Shown piece by piece: positions 24,665 to 31,903 of a stretch of DNA of 64,000 bases. A program made the translations under genes and the position numbers. This DNA comes from Blastococcus colisei (GTDB taxonomy: Bacteria; Actinomycetota; Actinomycetes; Mycobacteriales; Geodermatophilaceae). The stretch is taken from the NCBI RefSeq assembly GCF_006717095.1, contig NZ_VFQE01000001.1, forward strand, positions 2,604,001 to 2,668,000, in the 5' to 3' direction. The notes below the pieces were generated by a model. The model was not told the origin of the DNA, ran no database searches, and worked only from the letters and a program-made list of their open reading frames with translations. Position 1 is the stretch's first letter, and each line of letters starts with the position of its first letter.

Positions 24665-24751
24665 GCCGGCCGAACCGGCCCCGGCTGGAACGTGGCGCGG
24701 GCGAGTGGACCGCCGCTCCGGCGCGGGCCCACGCCTCGGCGGCCGGTCGGG

Positions 24752-25051
24752 TCAATCCCCGGACAGGTCGCGCTGCATCCGGAGGTACTCCTCGCGGTCG
24801 ATCTCGCCAGCGGCGTAGCGGCGGCGCAGCAGCTCCTGCGCGCTAGCCACCTCGTCGCGCTTGCCCGGTGCAGTGGGGGTCGTGTCCGGCCGGGCCGGGG
24901 AACGGTGCTTGACCAACCAGATGGCCGCAAGGACCGCAACCACCAGGACGGCGATCCCGACCAGGGTCCAGAGCAGCATCCAGCCGCCCATCATCCCCAT
25001 CATTCCGCCCTCCATCATCCCGCCTTCCATCATTCCGCCGTCATGGCCCAC
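24752..25051 (-). CDS. SHOCT-domain membrane protein with Met/Gly-rich N-terminus
   Basis: Protein of 99 residues. The N-terminus is a Met/Gly array (GHDGGMMEGGMMEGGMMGMM) resembling copper-binding Met motifs, followed by one transmembrane helix (LLWTLVGIAVLVVAVLAAIW) and a C-terminal SHOCT domain (ELLRRRYAAGEIDREEYLRM). The start is GTG 25051 with GAAGGAG upstream. It is the second gene of a leftward unit behind the operator at 25433. The role is unknown; external metal capture is inferred from the methionines. Confidence 0.82.
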   Translation of the reverse strand: MGHDGGMMEGGMMEGGMMGMMGGWMLLWTLVGIAVLVVAVLAAIWLVKHRSPARPDTTPTAPGKRDEVASAQELLRRRYAAGEIDREEYLRMQRDLSGD

Positions 25052-25138
25052 CGGCCGCTCCTTCCCTCGAGTCGGCGGGGCGCCCCCGGGAGCGCCCTGC
25101 CGCGTGTCGTCTGCCGCTACCGGCGGCCGGCTGACCGA

Positions 25139-25390
25139 TCAAGCGTGGTCGGGGGCGCCCTGGTGCATCAGCTCGCACATCTGCGTCATGCCGGGGTTGC
25201 CCTCCTGCATGAGCTCGTGCATCTGGGTCATGCCGAGGTTGCGCTGCTCCATGAGCTCGTGCATCTGCGCCATTCCAGCGGGCGCGTCGGGCGGCCCGCC
25301 ATCGCCACCGCCAGGGTGAGCCTGGGCCGCTCGGGCGGGAACTGCGACTCCTCCTGCGACCAGTGCAGCGACCAACGGAGACCTCACCAT
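25139..25390 (-). CDS. Small secreted Met-rich protein with MHELM repeats
   Basis: An 83-residue protein with a signal peptide (VAALVAGGVAVPARAAQAH) and three imperfect repeats: MAQMHELMEQRN, MTQMHELMQEGN and MTQMCELMHQGA. Each repeat places Met, Met-His and Met close together, with a cysteine replacing the histidine in the third; this suits soft-metal binding. ATG 25390 has GAGGAACAGG upstream. It lies 43 bases behind the operator at 25433-25449 and before the SHOCT gene. No family is recognised with confidence. Confidence 0.78.
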   Translation of the reverse strand: MVRSPLVAALVAGGVAVPARAAQAHPGGGDGGPPDAPAGMAQMHELMEQRNLGMTQMHELMQEGNPGMTQMCELMHQGAPDHA

Positions 25391-25432
25391 GACCTGTTCC
25401 TCATTCCCGTATGCGCTTTCGACTAGCTCGAC

Positions 25433-25449
25433 TACTATGGAAGATAGTA
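25433..25449. promoter_or_regulatory. BlaI/CopY-type operator, perfect dyad
   Basis: TACTAT-GGAAG-ATAGTA has perfect six-base arms and is the best copy in the regulon. It lies between the leftward MHELM/SHOCT unit and the rightward copA-remnant/hydrolase unit, so it could control both. Confidence 0.85.
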
Positions 25450-25567
25450 CGCCACTTTCACAGGGCGACCGTCTCCAGCTCGGGTAGCGACCAGAGGCGC
25501 GGGCGGGTCGACCAGGAGAACGTGGCGGGCAAAGGCACAGGAATCGCGATGGCGGTGAGGCCAGCAG

Positions 25568-25884
25568 ATGACCACCAGTGAGCTTTTTGTCGTACTCGGC
25601 GGGATCGCGCTGGTTGCCGCGCTGGCCTGGCATCCGGGTACAACACCGCGGCCATCCCGGTTGCCGCCGGTCTGCTCTACCCGGTCACCGGCGCGCTGCT
25701 CTCCCCGATGATCGCCGCGACGGCGATGGCGCTGTCCAGCATCAGCGTCGTGCTCAACGCTGCCCGGCTCGATCGCTTCACCTCGCCGCCGGTACCCGAG
25801 ACCGGGCGGACATCCCCCGCTCGGCACCCGACGCCGGTGGGCACGTCGGCCGGCCCGTCTCTGCCACCAGCGGAACGGCGGTGA
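25568..25884 (+). pseudogene. Remnant of a copper-transporting P-type ATPase (C-terminus)
   Basis: From 25636 to 25884 one frame reads [20 protein letters not shown], then [20 protein letters not shown] and NAARL, which is the last two membrane helices of a CopA-type P1B ATPase. Before it, ATG 25568 opens a different frame ([20 protein letters not shown], then WHPG) that looks like the start of a small membrane or cupredoxin-type protein. The two pieces meet near 25631 out of phase. The ATP-binding, phosphorylation (DKTGT) and CPC regions are all missing. It is best read as a deletion fusion of an old Cu exporter gene. The final TGA overlaps the hydrolase GTG. Confidence 0.75.
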
Positions 25885-26837
25885 CAAGCGCGTCTGTCCT
25901 GCGCGGCTATCCAGTCCTCGGCAGTGGCGCCCTGGGGCTGGCGGCTGCCTGCAGTTGGTGGGCGCTGCGGCATCAACGGTCTCTGGCTGTGGCCCGGTGG
26001 GCTCCGGGCCGGGGCCGGCAGCGCCGGGCCGGGCCGCTGCACGTGCGCGTCCTGGGCTCGGGCGAACCGGTGCTCCTGCTGCTGCACGGCCTGGCCGGGG
26101 CGGGCAACAAATTCGGCGCCGCCTACGACGAACTGGCGCGAGCAGCGACTGTGGTCGTCCCCGATCTGCTCGGATTCGGCGGGTCGATGGACGTGACCGG
26201 ACCTGCCGACGTGCAGGCGCACCTCGCGGCCCTGGACGCCGCCCTGGACGCCCTCGGCCTGCAGGACCGGCCGACCGTCGTGTCCGGGCACTCGATGGGC
26301 GGCGTCCTCGCGATCCGCTGGGCCGCTCAGCACAGCCAGAAGGTGCGCTCGGTGCTCACCTTCGGAGCGCCGCTATACCTCACCCGGGCCGAGGCCGACG
26401 CGCACATCGACGCGATCGGGCGGATGGAGGCCCTGCTCGCCGGCGACGGACCCCTGCCCCGCGCCGCCTGCGCCTGGATGTGCCGCCACCGGACGCTCGC
26501 CTCCTGGATCGCCGTCGCCGACCGCCCGGATCTTCCGGTCCCGGTGGCCCGGTCAGGGGTCAAGCACACCTGGGACACCTACTCCAGCGCGATGGACGGC
26601 CTCATCCGCGATGACGGGTGGCTTCCTGCCCTCGATGGACTGACTCGAGTACCGCTGACCCTGGCGGCCGGCCAGTGCGATCCCGTGCCGGTACCCGGGC
26701 GAGCTGTCGAGCTGGCCCGCACCCGACCTGCCCTCCGGCCCGTCGTCCATCCGGAGGCCGACCACGGGCTTCCGTTCACCCATCCGGACTGGTGCCGGCA
26801 GTTGATCGCGGAGGCGCTGACGATCGAGCCGCACTGA
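25881..26837 (+). CDS. Alpha/beta hydrolase
   Basis: Alpha/beta-hydrolase (318 residues) starting at GTG 25881, which overlaps the copA remnant stop (GTGA). An N-terminal hydrophobic stretch ([18 protein letters not shown]) may anchor it. Motifs: [14 protein letters not shown] for the oxyanion loop, [11 protein letters not shown] with the nucleophilic serine, [12 protein letters not shown] near the acid position and [13 protein letters not shown] with the catalytic histidine. The substrate is unknown. Its place in a metal island probably reflects the operon architecture before the ATPase was lost. Confidence 0.85.
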   Translation: MTSASVLRGYPVLGSGALGLAAACSWWALRHQRSLAVARWAPGRGRQRRAGPLHVRVLGSGEPVLLLLHGLAGAGNKFGAAYDELARAATVVVPDLLGFGGSMDVTGPADVQAHLAALDAALDALGLQDRPTVVSGHSMGGVLAIRWAAQHSQKVRSVLTFGAPLYLTRAEADAHIDAIGRMEALLAGDGPLPRAACAWMCRHRTLASWIAVADRPDLPVPVARSGVKHTWDTYSSAMDGLIRDDGWLPALDGLTRVPLTLAAGQCDPVPVPGRAVELARTRPALRPVVHPEADHGLPFTHPDWCRQLIAEALTIEPH

Positions 26838-26843
26838 AGACGC

Positions 26844-27429
26844 TCAGGCGTCCCCGGAGCGGAGGAGGTCGTCGATCAGGCGCTGCAGCTCCTCGGAGGT
26901 CAGCTGGCCGACCACCCGGTCGATGACGCGGCCGTCGGCGTCGAGCGCGAGGGTCACCGGCAGCCCCCGAACTCCCAGCTCCTTCAGCAGTTCGCCGTCG
27001 ACGTCGACGGCGTGCGGGTAGTCGATGTCGTGCTCGTCGAGGAACCAGCGGGCGGCCTGGATCGTCCTGCACGTCCACACCCAGGAAGCGGACCAGCTCG
27101 CCGTGTCGCGCGTAGGCCTCCTGCAACATCGGCATCTCCTCCCGGCACGGGCCGCACCAGGTCGCCCACAGATTGACCAGGGTCGGGCGGCCGGTGAGCC
27201 GGTCCAGCGCCACGTCCGTGCCCGGACCCAGGCAGGGCAGGGTGAGCTGCGGCAGGGCGTCCGCGCCGGCCGGCACGATGTCCTCGGGCAGCTGCTCGCA
27301 GGCCGGTGCCGGCGGAGCCGCCTCGGCGGTCGCGGGCCCAGTCCTCGCAGTGGTCACGTTCGGCTCGGCGGTGGCGCAGCCGGCCAGCAGGGCGGCCGTC
27401 AGCAGCCCGCCGGCCAGCCGCACCGGCAT
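26844..27429 (-). pseudogene. TlpA/ResA-type thioredoxin lipoprotein (frameshifted)
   Basis: Thiol-disulfide oxidoreductase with a lipoprotein signal (GGLLTAALLAGCATAEP). The active site is NLWATWCGPCREEMPMLQEA. The frame is good to FLGVDVQDD, then one base is missing near 27055-27062; the homologous end continues in the next frame as AARWFLDEHDIDYPHAVDVD, with LGVRGLPVTLALDADGRVID (the cis-proline region) and TSEELQRLIDDLL. As read, translation would give a scrambled basic tail. ATG 27429 overlaps the stop of the preceding gene. Repair by one C would yield a full-length protein of about 194 residues. Confidence 0.85.
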
Positions 27430-28379
27430 CAGGACTCCTGGTACAGCTCGGTGAAGGTCTCCCCACCGTCGGAGGAGGCCAGGACCGCGCCGTCAACGGC
27501 GACGTAGACGTCGTCCCCCTCCACGGTCAGCGCCTCCGGCGCGCCGCCGACACTGCCGCGCTCGGCCCAGGTCCGTCCGCCGTCGGTGCTCACGAACACC
27601 GTGCCGTCGGGGGCAACGCCGACCGTGGAACCGCCTTCGGCGGCGATGTCCACCAGCACCATCAGGGGGGCGCCGGCGACGGCGGTGAAGTCCTTCCCGG
27701 CGTCCTCGCTCACCATCAGGCCGGCCTCGGTGGTGGCCAGCAATCGTTGCGGATCGGTGGGATCGGCAGCCAGGTCGGCGATCCGCATCTCCCCGCGGTC
27801 AGCCCACTCGACGCCGTCCTCGCTGACCAGCAACCGGCCACCGCTGTAGCCGAAGATCACGCCGTCGGCGGCATCCAGAGCGTGGAAGTCGGCCTCACCC
27901 GCCAGCGACAGCGTCTCCCAAGTCTCCCCGCCATCGGTGCTTTCGATCAGACCCAGGTTGCCCGGGCCGTCCTGGCCTGCGCCGGGGTGTCCGCTGGCCA
28001 GATAGTGCTCGGGACCGACGACGGTGAAGCCCATGAAGTCCTGCACCCGGTCGGCGATGCGCGTCAGCTCCCCGTACGGAGAGATGCGCACCAGTCCGTA
28101 GTGCGTGCCGGCGTAGAGGGCCTCGTCGGCCGGGTCGACGCCCAGCCCGTGCACGTGCTCGAGGGTCAGGTCCTCCGGGTGGGGATGGGTGCCGTCGTCG
28201 TGGCTGTGCGTCTCGCCGTCAGCCGCGGTCTGGTCTCCGGCAGTTGCGTCGGTGCCGCACCCGGCGAGGAGCAGCGATCCCGCCGCAGCGGCGCCCACTA
28301 GTACCCGGCGGCGACCGGCTGCCCACGGGGCAGGCAGAGAGGACCGGGTGGATCGGGACGGCAGGACGGACGGTGACAT
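27429..28379 (-). CDS. F510_1955-type beta-propeller lipoprotein
   Basis: Exported lipoprotein of 316 residues (lipobox LLLAGCGTD) with a His-rich linker (ETHSHDDGTHPHPED) and a BNR/Asp-box beta-propeller: repeated S.DGG.TW elements at STDGGETWETL, SEDAGKDF, STDGGRTWAERG and SSDGGETFTELY. It matches the family annotated as F510_1955 glycosylhydrolase-like proteins often found near copper genes; real glycosidase activity is doubtful. ATG 28379 has GGGAG upstream and lies behind the operator at 28406. It is coupled to the TlpA gene. Confidence 0.8.
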   Translation of the reverse strand: MSPSVLPSRSTRSSLPAPWAAGRRRVLVGAAAAGSLLLAGCGTDATAGDQTAADGETHSHDDGTHPHPEDLTLEHVHGLGVDPADEALYAGTHYGLVRISPYGELTRIADRVQDFMGFTVVGPEHYLASGHPGAGQDGPGNLGLIESTDGGETWETLSLAGEADFHALDAADGVIFGYSGGRLLVSEDGVEWADRGEMRIADLAADPTDPQRLLATTEAGLMVSEDAGKDFTAVAGAPLMVLVDIAAEGGSTVGVAPDGTVFVSTDGGRTWAERGSVGGAPEALTVEGDDVYVAVDGAVLASSDGGETFTELYQES

Positions 28380-28405
28380 GAGCTCCCCACAAGACCAGAC
28401 GGACG

Positions 28406-28422
28406 TACTACCTCAGATAGTA
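28406..28422. promoter_or_regulatory. BlaI/CopY-type operator before the propeller lipoprotein
   Basis: TACTAC-CTCAG-ATAGTA, five of six arm pairs matched, sits 27 bases upstream of the ATG at 28379. It lies between that leftward gene and the end of the M56 gene, so it can only serve the propeller/TlpA unit. Confidence 0.8.
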
Positions 28423-28445
28423 GACGCTTCTGGCGGCCGCGGAGC

Positions 28446-29402
28446 TCAGCTCCAGTCGGCTCCGGGGAGGACGCACAGCCCGCTGGAGACCGCGGACACC
28501 AGCGGCCAGGCAGCCAGCGCCACCGGCCCGGCCACCACCAGCACCGCCGCTGTGGCGGCGACCATGCGTTGCGCGGCGCCGAGAGGAGCGGCCGGCCGCA
28601 GCAGCCGGCCCACACGGAGCACGCCGGCACCCTGCGCGGCGGCCAGCGCCGGGGCAGGGGCGCGCATGCCGGCGAGGGTCACCAGGGCGGAGGCGACCTC
28701 CACCCGGTTCACCTGCCGGGCGGCGGCGTCGTCGGCCAGCAGCTCGACCAGCCGCTCGATCTCCGCCCGGCTCCGGGAGAAGAGGGGCACTCCGGGGAAG
28801 GCCCGGTCCAGGATCCGGGCGGTGCCCACGGCCAGGTGGTGGCGACCGCGCAGATGGGCTCGCTCGTGGGCCAACACGGCGGCGAGCTCGTCGGCGGAGA
28901 GCGCGTGGAGGGCCGCGGTGGTCACCACGACCGTACGGAGCCGTCCGGGCAGGCAGAAGGCGGCCGCGTGGTCGGACTCCAGCAGCACTGCTCCGAGCGA
29001 CTGCTCGGGGCGAGCACCAACCAGGATCGTCGCGCGCAGCCGGCGCCGCTCCCGCTGGTCGCGCAGGCGAGTGCGGACGGCGACCCAGCCCAGGCGTAGG
29101 AGCACCCCGCCCGACAGCAGGACGCCGGCGAGCACGGCGGCCAGTTGCCCGGGCGAGCCGTAGACGGCGGCGATGGTCGCCGCGCAGGCGTCGAGGATCG
29201 ATGCCAGGCCGTCGGCCACCGCACCGGCCGGCACCAGCAGCGCCAGGCCCGCGAGCACCACGGACACGAGCACGCCGGCAGACACCGCCTGCCAGGCGGC
29301 GACCGCCAGCCGCGGCGAGCGATCGGCCCAGCCGCCGATCGCCCGCGGAGCCAGCACCACCAGCGCCGCGGCGAAGGTCAGCAGCGCGACGGTGGTGGTC
29401 AC
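28446..29402 (-). CDS. M56-family membrane metalloprotease (BlaR1/MecR1-like sensor)
   Basis: Integral membrane zinc protease (318 residues). Three to four helices precede the catalytic HExxH at residues 179-183 (LAHERAHLRGRHH); the downstream IERLVELLADDAA supplies the third ligand region. The C-terminus has one more helix. It lacks the extracellular penicillin-binding domain of BlaR1, so it does not sense beta-lactams in the usual way. GTG 29402 overlaps the blaI stop, as in known BlaI-BlaR pairs. It probably senses a metal or redox signal and triggers loss of the BlaI-type repressor. Confidence 0.88.
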   Translation of the reverse strand: MTTTVALLTFAAALVVLAPRAIGGWADRSPRLAVAAWQAVSAGVLVSVVLAGLALLVPAGAVADGLASILDACAATIAAVYGSPGQLAAVLAGVLLSGGVLLRLGWVAVRTRLRDQRERRRLRATILVGARPEQSLGAVLLESDHAAAFCLPGRLRTVVVTTAALHALSADELAAVLAHERAHLRGRHHLAVGTARILDRAFPGVPLFSRSRAEIERLVELLADDAAARQVNRVEVASALVTLAGMRAPAPALAAAQGAGVLRVGRLLRPAAPLGAAQRMVAATAAVLVVAGPVALAAWPLVSAVSSGLCVLPGADWS

Positions 29403-29767
29403 GACCTCTGCGCCTGCCGGGCCGATTCCACCGCTGTCCGCAGGCTGGCCACCGCATCGGCGTCGAGGTCGGCGACGAAGTGCATGAGCACCTCGTCGCG
29501 ATCCCCGGCCGCACTCAGCACGTCCTGCAGCATCGCCGCGGAGTGCTCCGCGCGGGTCCGGGTGGGGCGGTACCGCCAGGCCCGGCCTTCCATCTCGCGG
29601 CTCAGCGCGCCCTTGCGGTGCAGGTTGTCCAGCACCGTCATCACGGTCGTGTAGGCCAGCGCGCGGGATGCGGTCAGCTCGGCGAGCACCTCCCGGACGG
29701 TCGCCGCCTCGCCACGGCGCCACAGCATGTCCATCACGACGGCTTCCAGCTCACCGAACGGGCGCAC
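29399..29767 (-). CDS. BlaI/MecI/CopY-family repressor
   Basis: Winged-helix dimeric repressor of 122 residues. The N-terminal domain reads RPFGELEAVVMDMLWRRGEA, TVREVLAELTASRALAYTTV and MTVLDNLHRKGAL, all typical of BlaI. The EGRAWRYRPTRTRAEHSA wing and a helical dimerisation tail follow. GTG 29767 was chosen because AGGAGG stands seven bases before it, giving the usual family length; upstream ATGs (29782, 29833) would add a non-conserved extension. The operator at 29854 should autoregulate the pair. No CopY-like CxC tail is seen, so inactivation probably depends on the M56 partner. Confidence 0.9.
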   Translation of the reverse strand: MRPFGELEAVVMDMLWRRGEAATVREVLAELTASRALAYTTVMTVLDNLHRKGALSREMEGRAWRYRPTRTRAEHSAAMLQDVLSAAGDRDEVLMHFVADLDADAVASLRTAVESARQAQRS

Positions 29768-29853
29768 TCGCCACCTCCTCATCCCCTCCGCGCCGCTGCG
29801 CGACCCGGTCAGCTCCAGCAACCCGTCGGCCATGGCGCAGCTTCCCGTCACAG

Positions 29854-29870
29854 TACTACCGGCGGTAGTG
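29854..29870. promoter_or_regulatory. BlaI/CopY-type operator before blaI
   Basis: TACTAC-CGGCG-GTAGTG is 87 bases upstream of the blaI start and overlaps the last codons of the upstream lgt gene. The dyad extends through the spacer (ACTACCGGCGGTAGT), consistent with autoregulation. Confidence 0.75.
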
Positions 29871-30662
29871 GACGACGTCCCTGTCGGTGGTGCCGCCCGG
29901 CGCCATCTCATCAGGGCCAGCACCCCCGGGCGGCCGGCCCCGCAACGACCCGATCCTCAGCAGGGCCACTCCCACGGCGACCAGCAGCGCTGACCACAGC
30001 TGCGGCTGGGTCAACCCGAGCACCGCCTCCGGGTTGACCCGAATCTCCTCGACGAGGAACCGCGCCGACCCGCTGAGTACTGCGTACAGCCCGAAGACGT
30101 GCAGCGGTGACCACCGGGTCCGCAGAATCCACAGCAGCCCGCCGACGGCCAGTGCGACGACGGCTTCGTACAGCGCTGCGGGATGCACCGGCACGAAGGT
30201 GGGCACCATGCCGTCGGGGAACGCGGTCGCCCAAGGCAGGTCCGAGGGCTGGCCGTAGGAGCCGTCTCCGGCCAGGAAGCAGCCGATCCGGCCGATCCCG
30301 TAGGCCACCGACAGGGGCGCGGCCGCGACACCGGCCAACTGCGCCAGCGGCAGCCCGTAGCGGCGGGCCATCACCACCACTGTGGCGACCCCGGCGATCA
30401 GGCCGCCGTACCAGGTGAACCCCGACGGCCCGGAGGAGTGCGCCGACAGGTCCCCGGCGTGCTCGGCCAGGTAGTACAGCTTGCCGCCGACGAACCCGAC
30501 GACGGTGGCTGCGACCACGATCGACCAGGCCCGGTCCGGATGCCAGCCCAAGCGGCGGAACTCCCGGGCCAGCAGGTAGCCGGCCACCAGCGCGGCCGCG
30601 GCCTTGCTCACTCCGTAGCTGTGGATGGGGAGGCTGAAGACCTCGAACAGGACAGGTCTCAC
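29856..30662 (-). CDS. lgt: Prolipoprotein diacylglyceryl transferase
   Basis: Membrane enzyme (268 residues, about seven helices) that moves diacylglycerol from phosphatidylglycerol to the lipobox cysteine of prolipoproteins. The Lgt signature GRIGCFLAGDGSYGQPSDLP is clear, with VVGFVGGKLYYL and FTWYGGLIAG upstream and VPVHPAALYEA after. It starts at GTG 30662. Bacteria normally have a housekeeping Lgt elsewhere beside trp genes; this copy sits inside a regulon rich in lipoproteins (SCO1, propeller, TlpA, ResA), so it may be an inducible paralogue. Its 3' end overlaps the blaI operator. Confidence 0.9.
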   Translation of the reverse strand: MRPVLFEVFSLPIHSYGVSKAAAALVAGYLLAREFRRLGWHPDRAWSIVVAATVVGFVGGKLYYLAEHAGDLSAHSSGPSGFTWYGGLIAGVATVVVMARRYGLPLAQLAGVAAAPLSVAYGIGRIGCFLAGDGSYGQPSDLPWATAFPDGMVPTFVPVHPAALYEAVVALAVGGLLWILRTRWSPLHVFGLYAVLSGSARFLVEEIRVNPEAVLGLTQPQLWSALLVAVGVALLRIGSLRGRPPGGAGPDEMAPGGTTDRDVVHYRR

Positions 30663-30755
30663 CGCTGGGTGCCTCTCTCGGTGCTCGGGATGGAAGGTGT
30701 CGCAGTGGCCGCGATCACGAGCCCGGGAAGGACCGGAGCTCCGGCCGCAGGTCGA

Positions 30756-30944
30756 TTACTGGGCGCGCAGCCGGTCCCGCTCGGCGCGCGCCTGACGGAG
30801 CTGCCGCTGCAAGCCGTCGTCCGCCGTCGGCGTCCGGGCCGGAGCGGGGTGGCAGACTCCGCCGCGCATTGGCCGCAGGCAGCACCGGTAGGTGGCGGCC
30901 AGGGCCGCCACCAGGACCAGGGCCGGCAGCAGCCAGCCGCTCAT
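30756..30944 (-). CDS. Small membrane protein with coiled-coil tail
   Basis: A 62-residue protein: one helix (GWLLPALVLVAALAATY), then RCCLRPMRGGVCH with three cysteines, and a basic coiled-coil end (LQRQLRQARAERDRLRAQ). ATG 30944 overlaps the preceding stop (ATGA). No family is recognised. The CC...C...H cluster just after the membrane could bind metal. Confidence 0.6.
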   Translation of the reverse strand: MSGWLLPALVLVAALAATYRCCLRPMRGGVCHPAPARTPTADDGLQRQLRQARAERDRLRAQ

Positions 30945-31153
30945 CGGCTGGACTCGGTCAACCTCGGGTCGCCGCCGTCGCCGGAGCGCTCTGCACGCAG
31001 CTGGTCGATCTCGGCACGCAGGCCGGCGAGCTCGGCCTGCTTGTCCTCGGCCGGCTGCGGCGCCGATCCGTGGCCGCGGCTCATCATCCACATCATGGCG
31101 CCCATGCCGACCGGGCAGGCCAACAACGCCAACAGGTAGAACAGCTCCGACAT
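30941..31153 (-). CDS. Small DUF2933-like membrane protein
   Basis: A 70-residue protein starting at ATG 31153 with GGAGG six bases before it. The helix LFYLLALLACPVGMGAMMWM and the following MSRGHG resemble DUF2933 proteins found in copper and mercury operons; the C-terminal half is an acidic/basic coiled coil (LAGLRAEIDQLRAER). It is the first gene of the leftward unit behind the operators at 31191-31233. Confidence 0.65.
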   Translation of the reverse strand: MSELFYLLALLACPVGMGAMMWMMSRGHGSAPQPAEDKQAELAGLRAEIDQLRAERSGDGGDPRLTESSR

Positions 31154-31190
31154 CGGTGCCTCCAACGGCTGTCGGGCGCCACACTGGCGC

Positions 31191-31207
31191 CACTATGCCC
31201 GATAGTA
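31191..31207. promoter_or_regulatory. BlaI/CopY-type operator, divergent promoter, left copy
   Basis: CACTAT-GCCCG-ATAGTA, 38 bases upstream of the DUF2933-like start. It is paired with a second copy 26 bases to the right. Confidence 0.8.
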
Positions 31208-31216
31208 GACCGCTGC

Positions 31217-31233
31217 TCCTACCTGTCATAGTA
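31217..31233. promoter_or_regulatory. BlaI/CopY-type operator, divergent promoter, right copy
   Basis: TCCTAC-CTGTC-ATAGTA; the right arm is exact and the left arm weaker. It lies about 75 bases before the ResA-like gene. The start-to-start distance of 26 bases from the left copy would allow two dimers on nearly the same face of DNA. Confidence 0.65.
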
Positions 31234-31306
31234 GGGATGTGGTGAGGACGCATCTCAGTCGTACAGCCAGCCGCCGCCTCTCGGGTTCCACCGCGGCGGC
31301 ACGCCG

Positions 31307-31903
31307 ATGAGCCGGCCGCTCAGTCGCCGGACCCTCTTGCTGGCCGCCGGTGGCGCCGCCGCAGGCGCGCTGGTCGGCTGCTCCACCGGCGGGAACGACA
31401 CCGTGAGCTCCACCGGGGAGTACGAGTTCACCGAACCCACGCCGGCGGCGACGGTGGTCGCTGAGGATCAGCGGTCACCTGCCCCGGCCTTCTCCGGCGA
31501 GCTGCTCGACGGCACTCCGTTCGAGTCCTCGTCGCTGGCCGGGGACGTCGCGGTCATCAACTTCTGGGGGTCCTGGTGCGTGCCGTGCCGGGTGGAGACC
31601 CCGGAGTTCCAAGCCGTGCACGCCGACGTCGCCGACCGTGGCGTGCAGTTCCTCGGCATCGACGTCAAGGACCAGCGGCAGATGGCCGTCGCCTTCGTCG
31701 AGCGGCTGGGGGTGGCCTACCCGTCGGTGTTCGATCCGCGCGGTGAGGTGGCGATGGCGTTCCGCGGGTTCCCGGCCAACGTGGTGCCCTCGACCATCCT
31801 GCTGGACCGCGACGGCCGCGTGGCCGCCGTCTACACCGGCCAGGTCCGCGGTGAGGACTTGCGCGCCGCCGTCGAACTGCTGCTCGCCGAGGACCGAGCG
31901 TGA
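31307..31903 (+). CDS. ResA/CcsX-type thioredoxin-fold lipoprotein
   Basis: Extracytoplasmic thiol-disulfide reductase (198 residues). The N-terminus has an RR and a lipobox (GGAAAGALVGCSTGG). The active site is INFWGSWCVPCRVETPEF, with FLGIDVKDQRQMAVAFVERL and the cis-proline region FPANVVPSTILLDRDG following, as in ResA/TlpA. It can keep haem-binding or copper-binding cysteines reduced. It is coupled to CcdA by GTGA, a classical pair in which CcdA supplies electrons across the membrane. It is probably controlled by the two operators at 31191-31233. Confidence 0.9.
   Translation: MSRPLSRRTLLLAAGGAAAGALVGCSTGGNDTVSSTGEYEFTEPTPAATVVAEDQRSPAPAFSGELLDGTPFESSSLAGDVAVINFWGSWCVPCRVETPEFQAVHADVADRGVQFLGIDVKDQRQMAVAFVERLGVAYPSVFDPRGEVAMAFRGFPANVVPSTILLDRDGRVAAVYTGQVRGEDLRAAVELLLAEDRA

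Noticed and set aside
28446-29767. Beta-lactam resistance regulator pair
   Set aside because: The M56 protein has no penicillin-binding domain and no beta-lactamase gene is in the regulon; the neighbours point to metal and redox functions.
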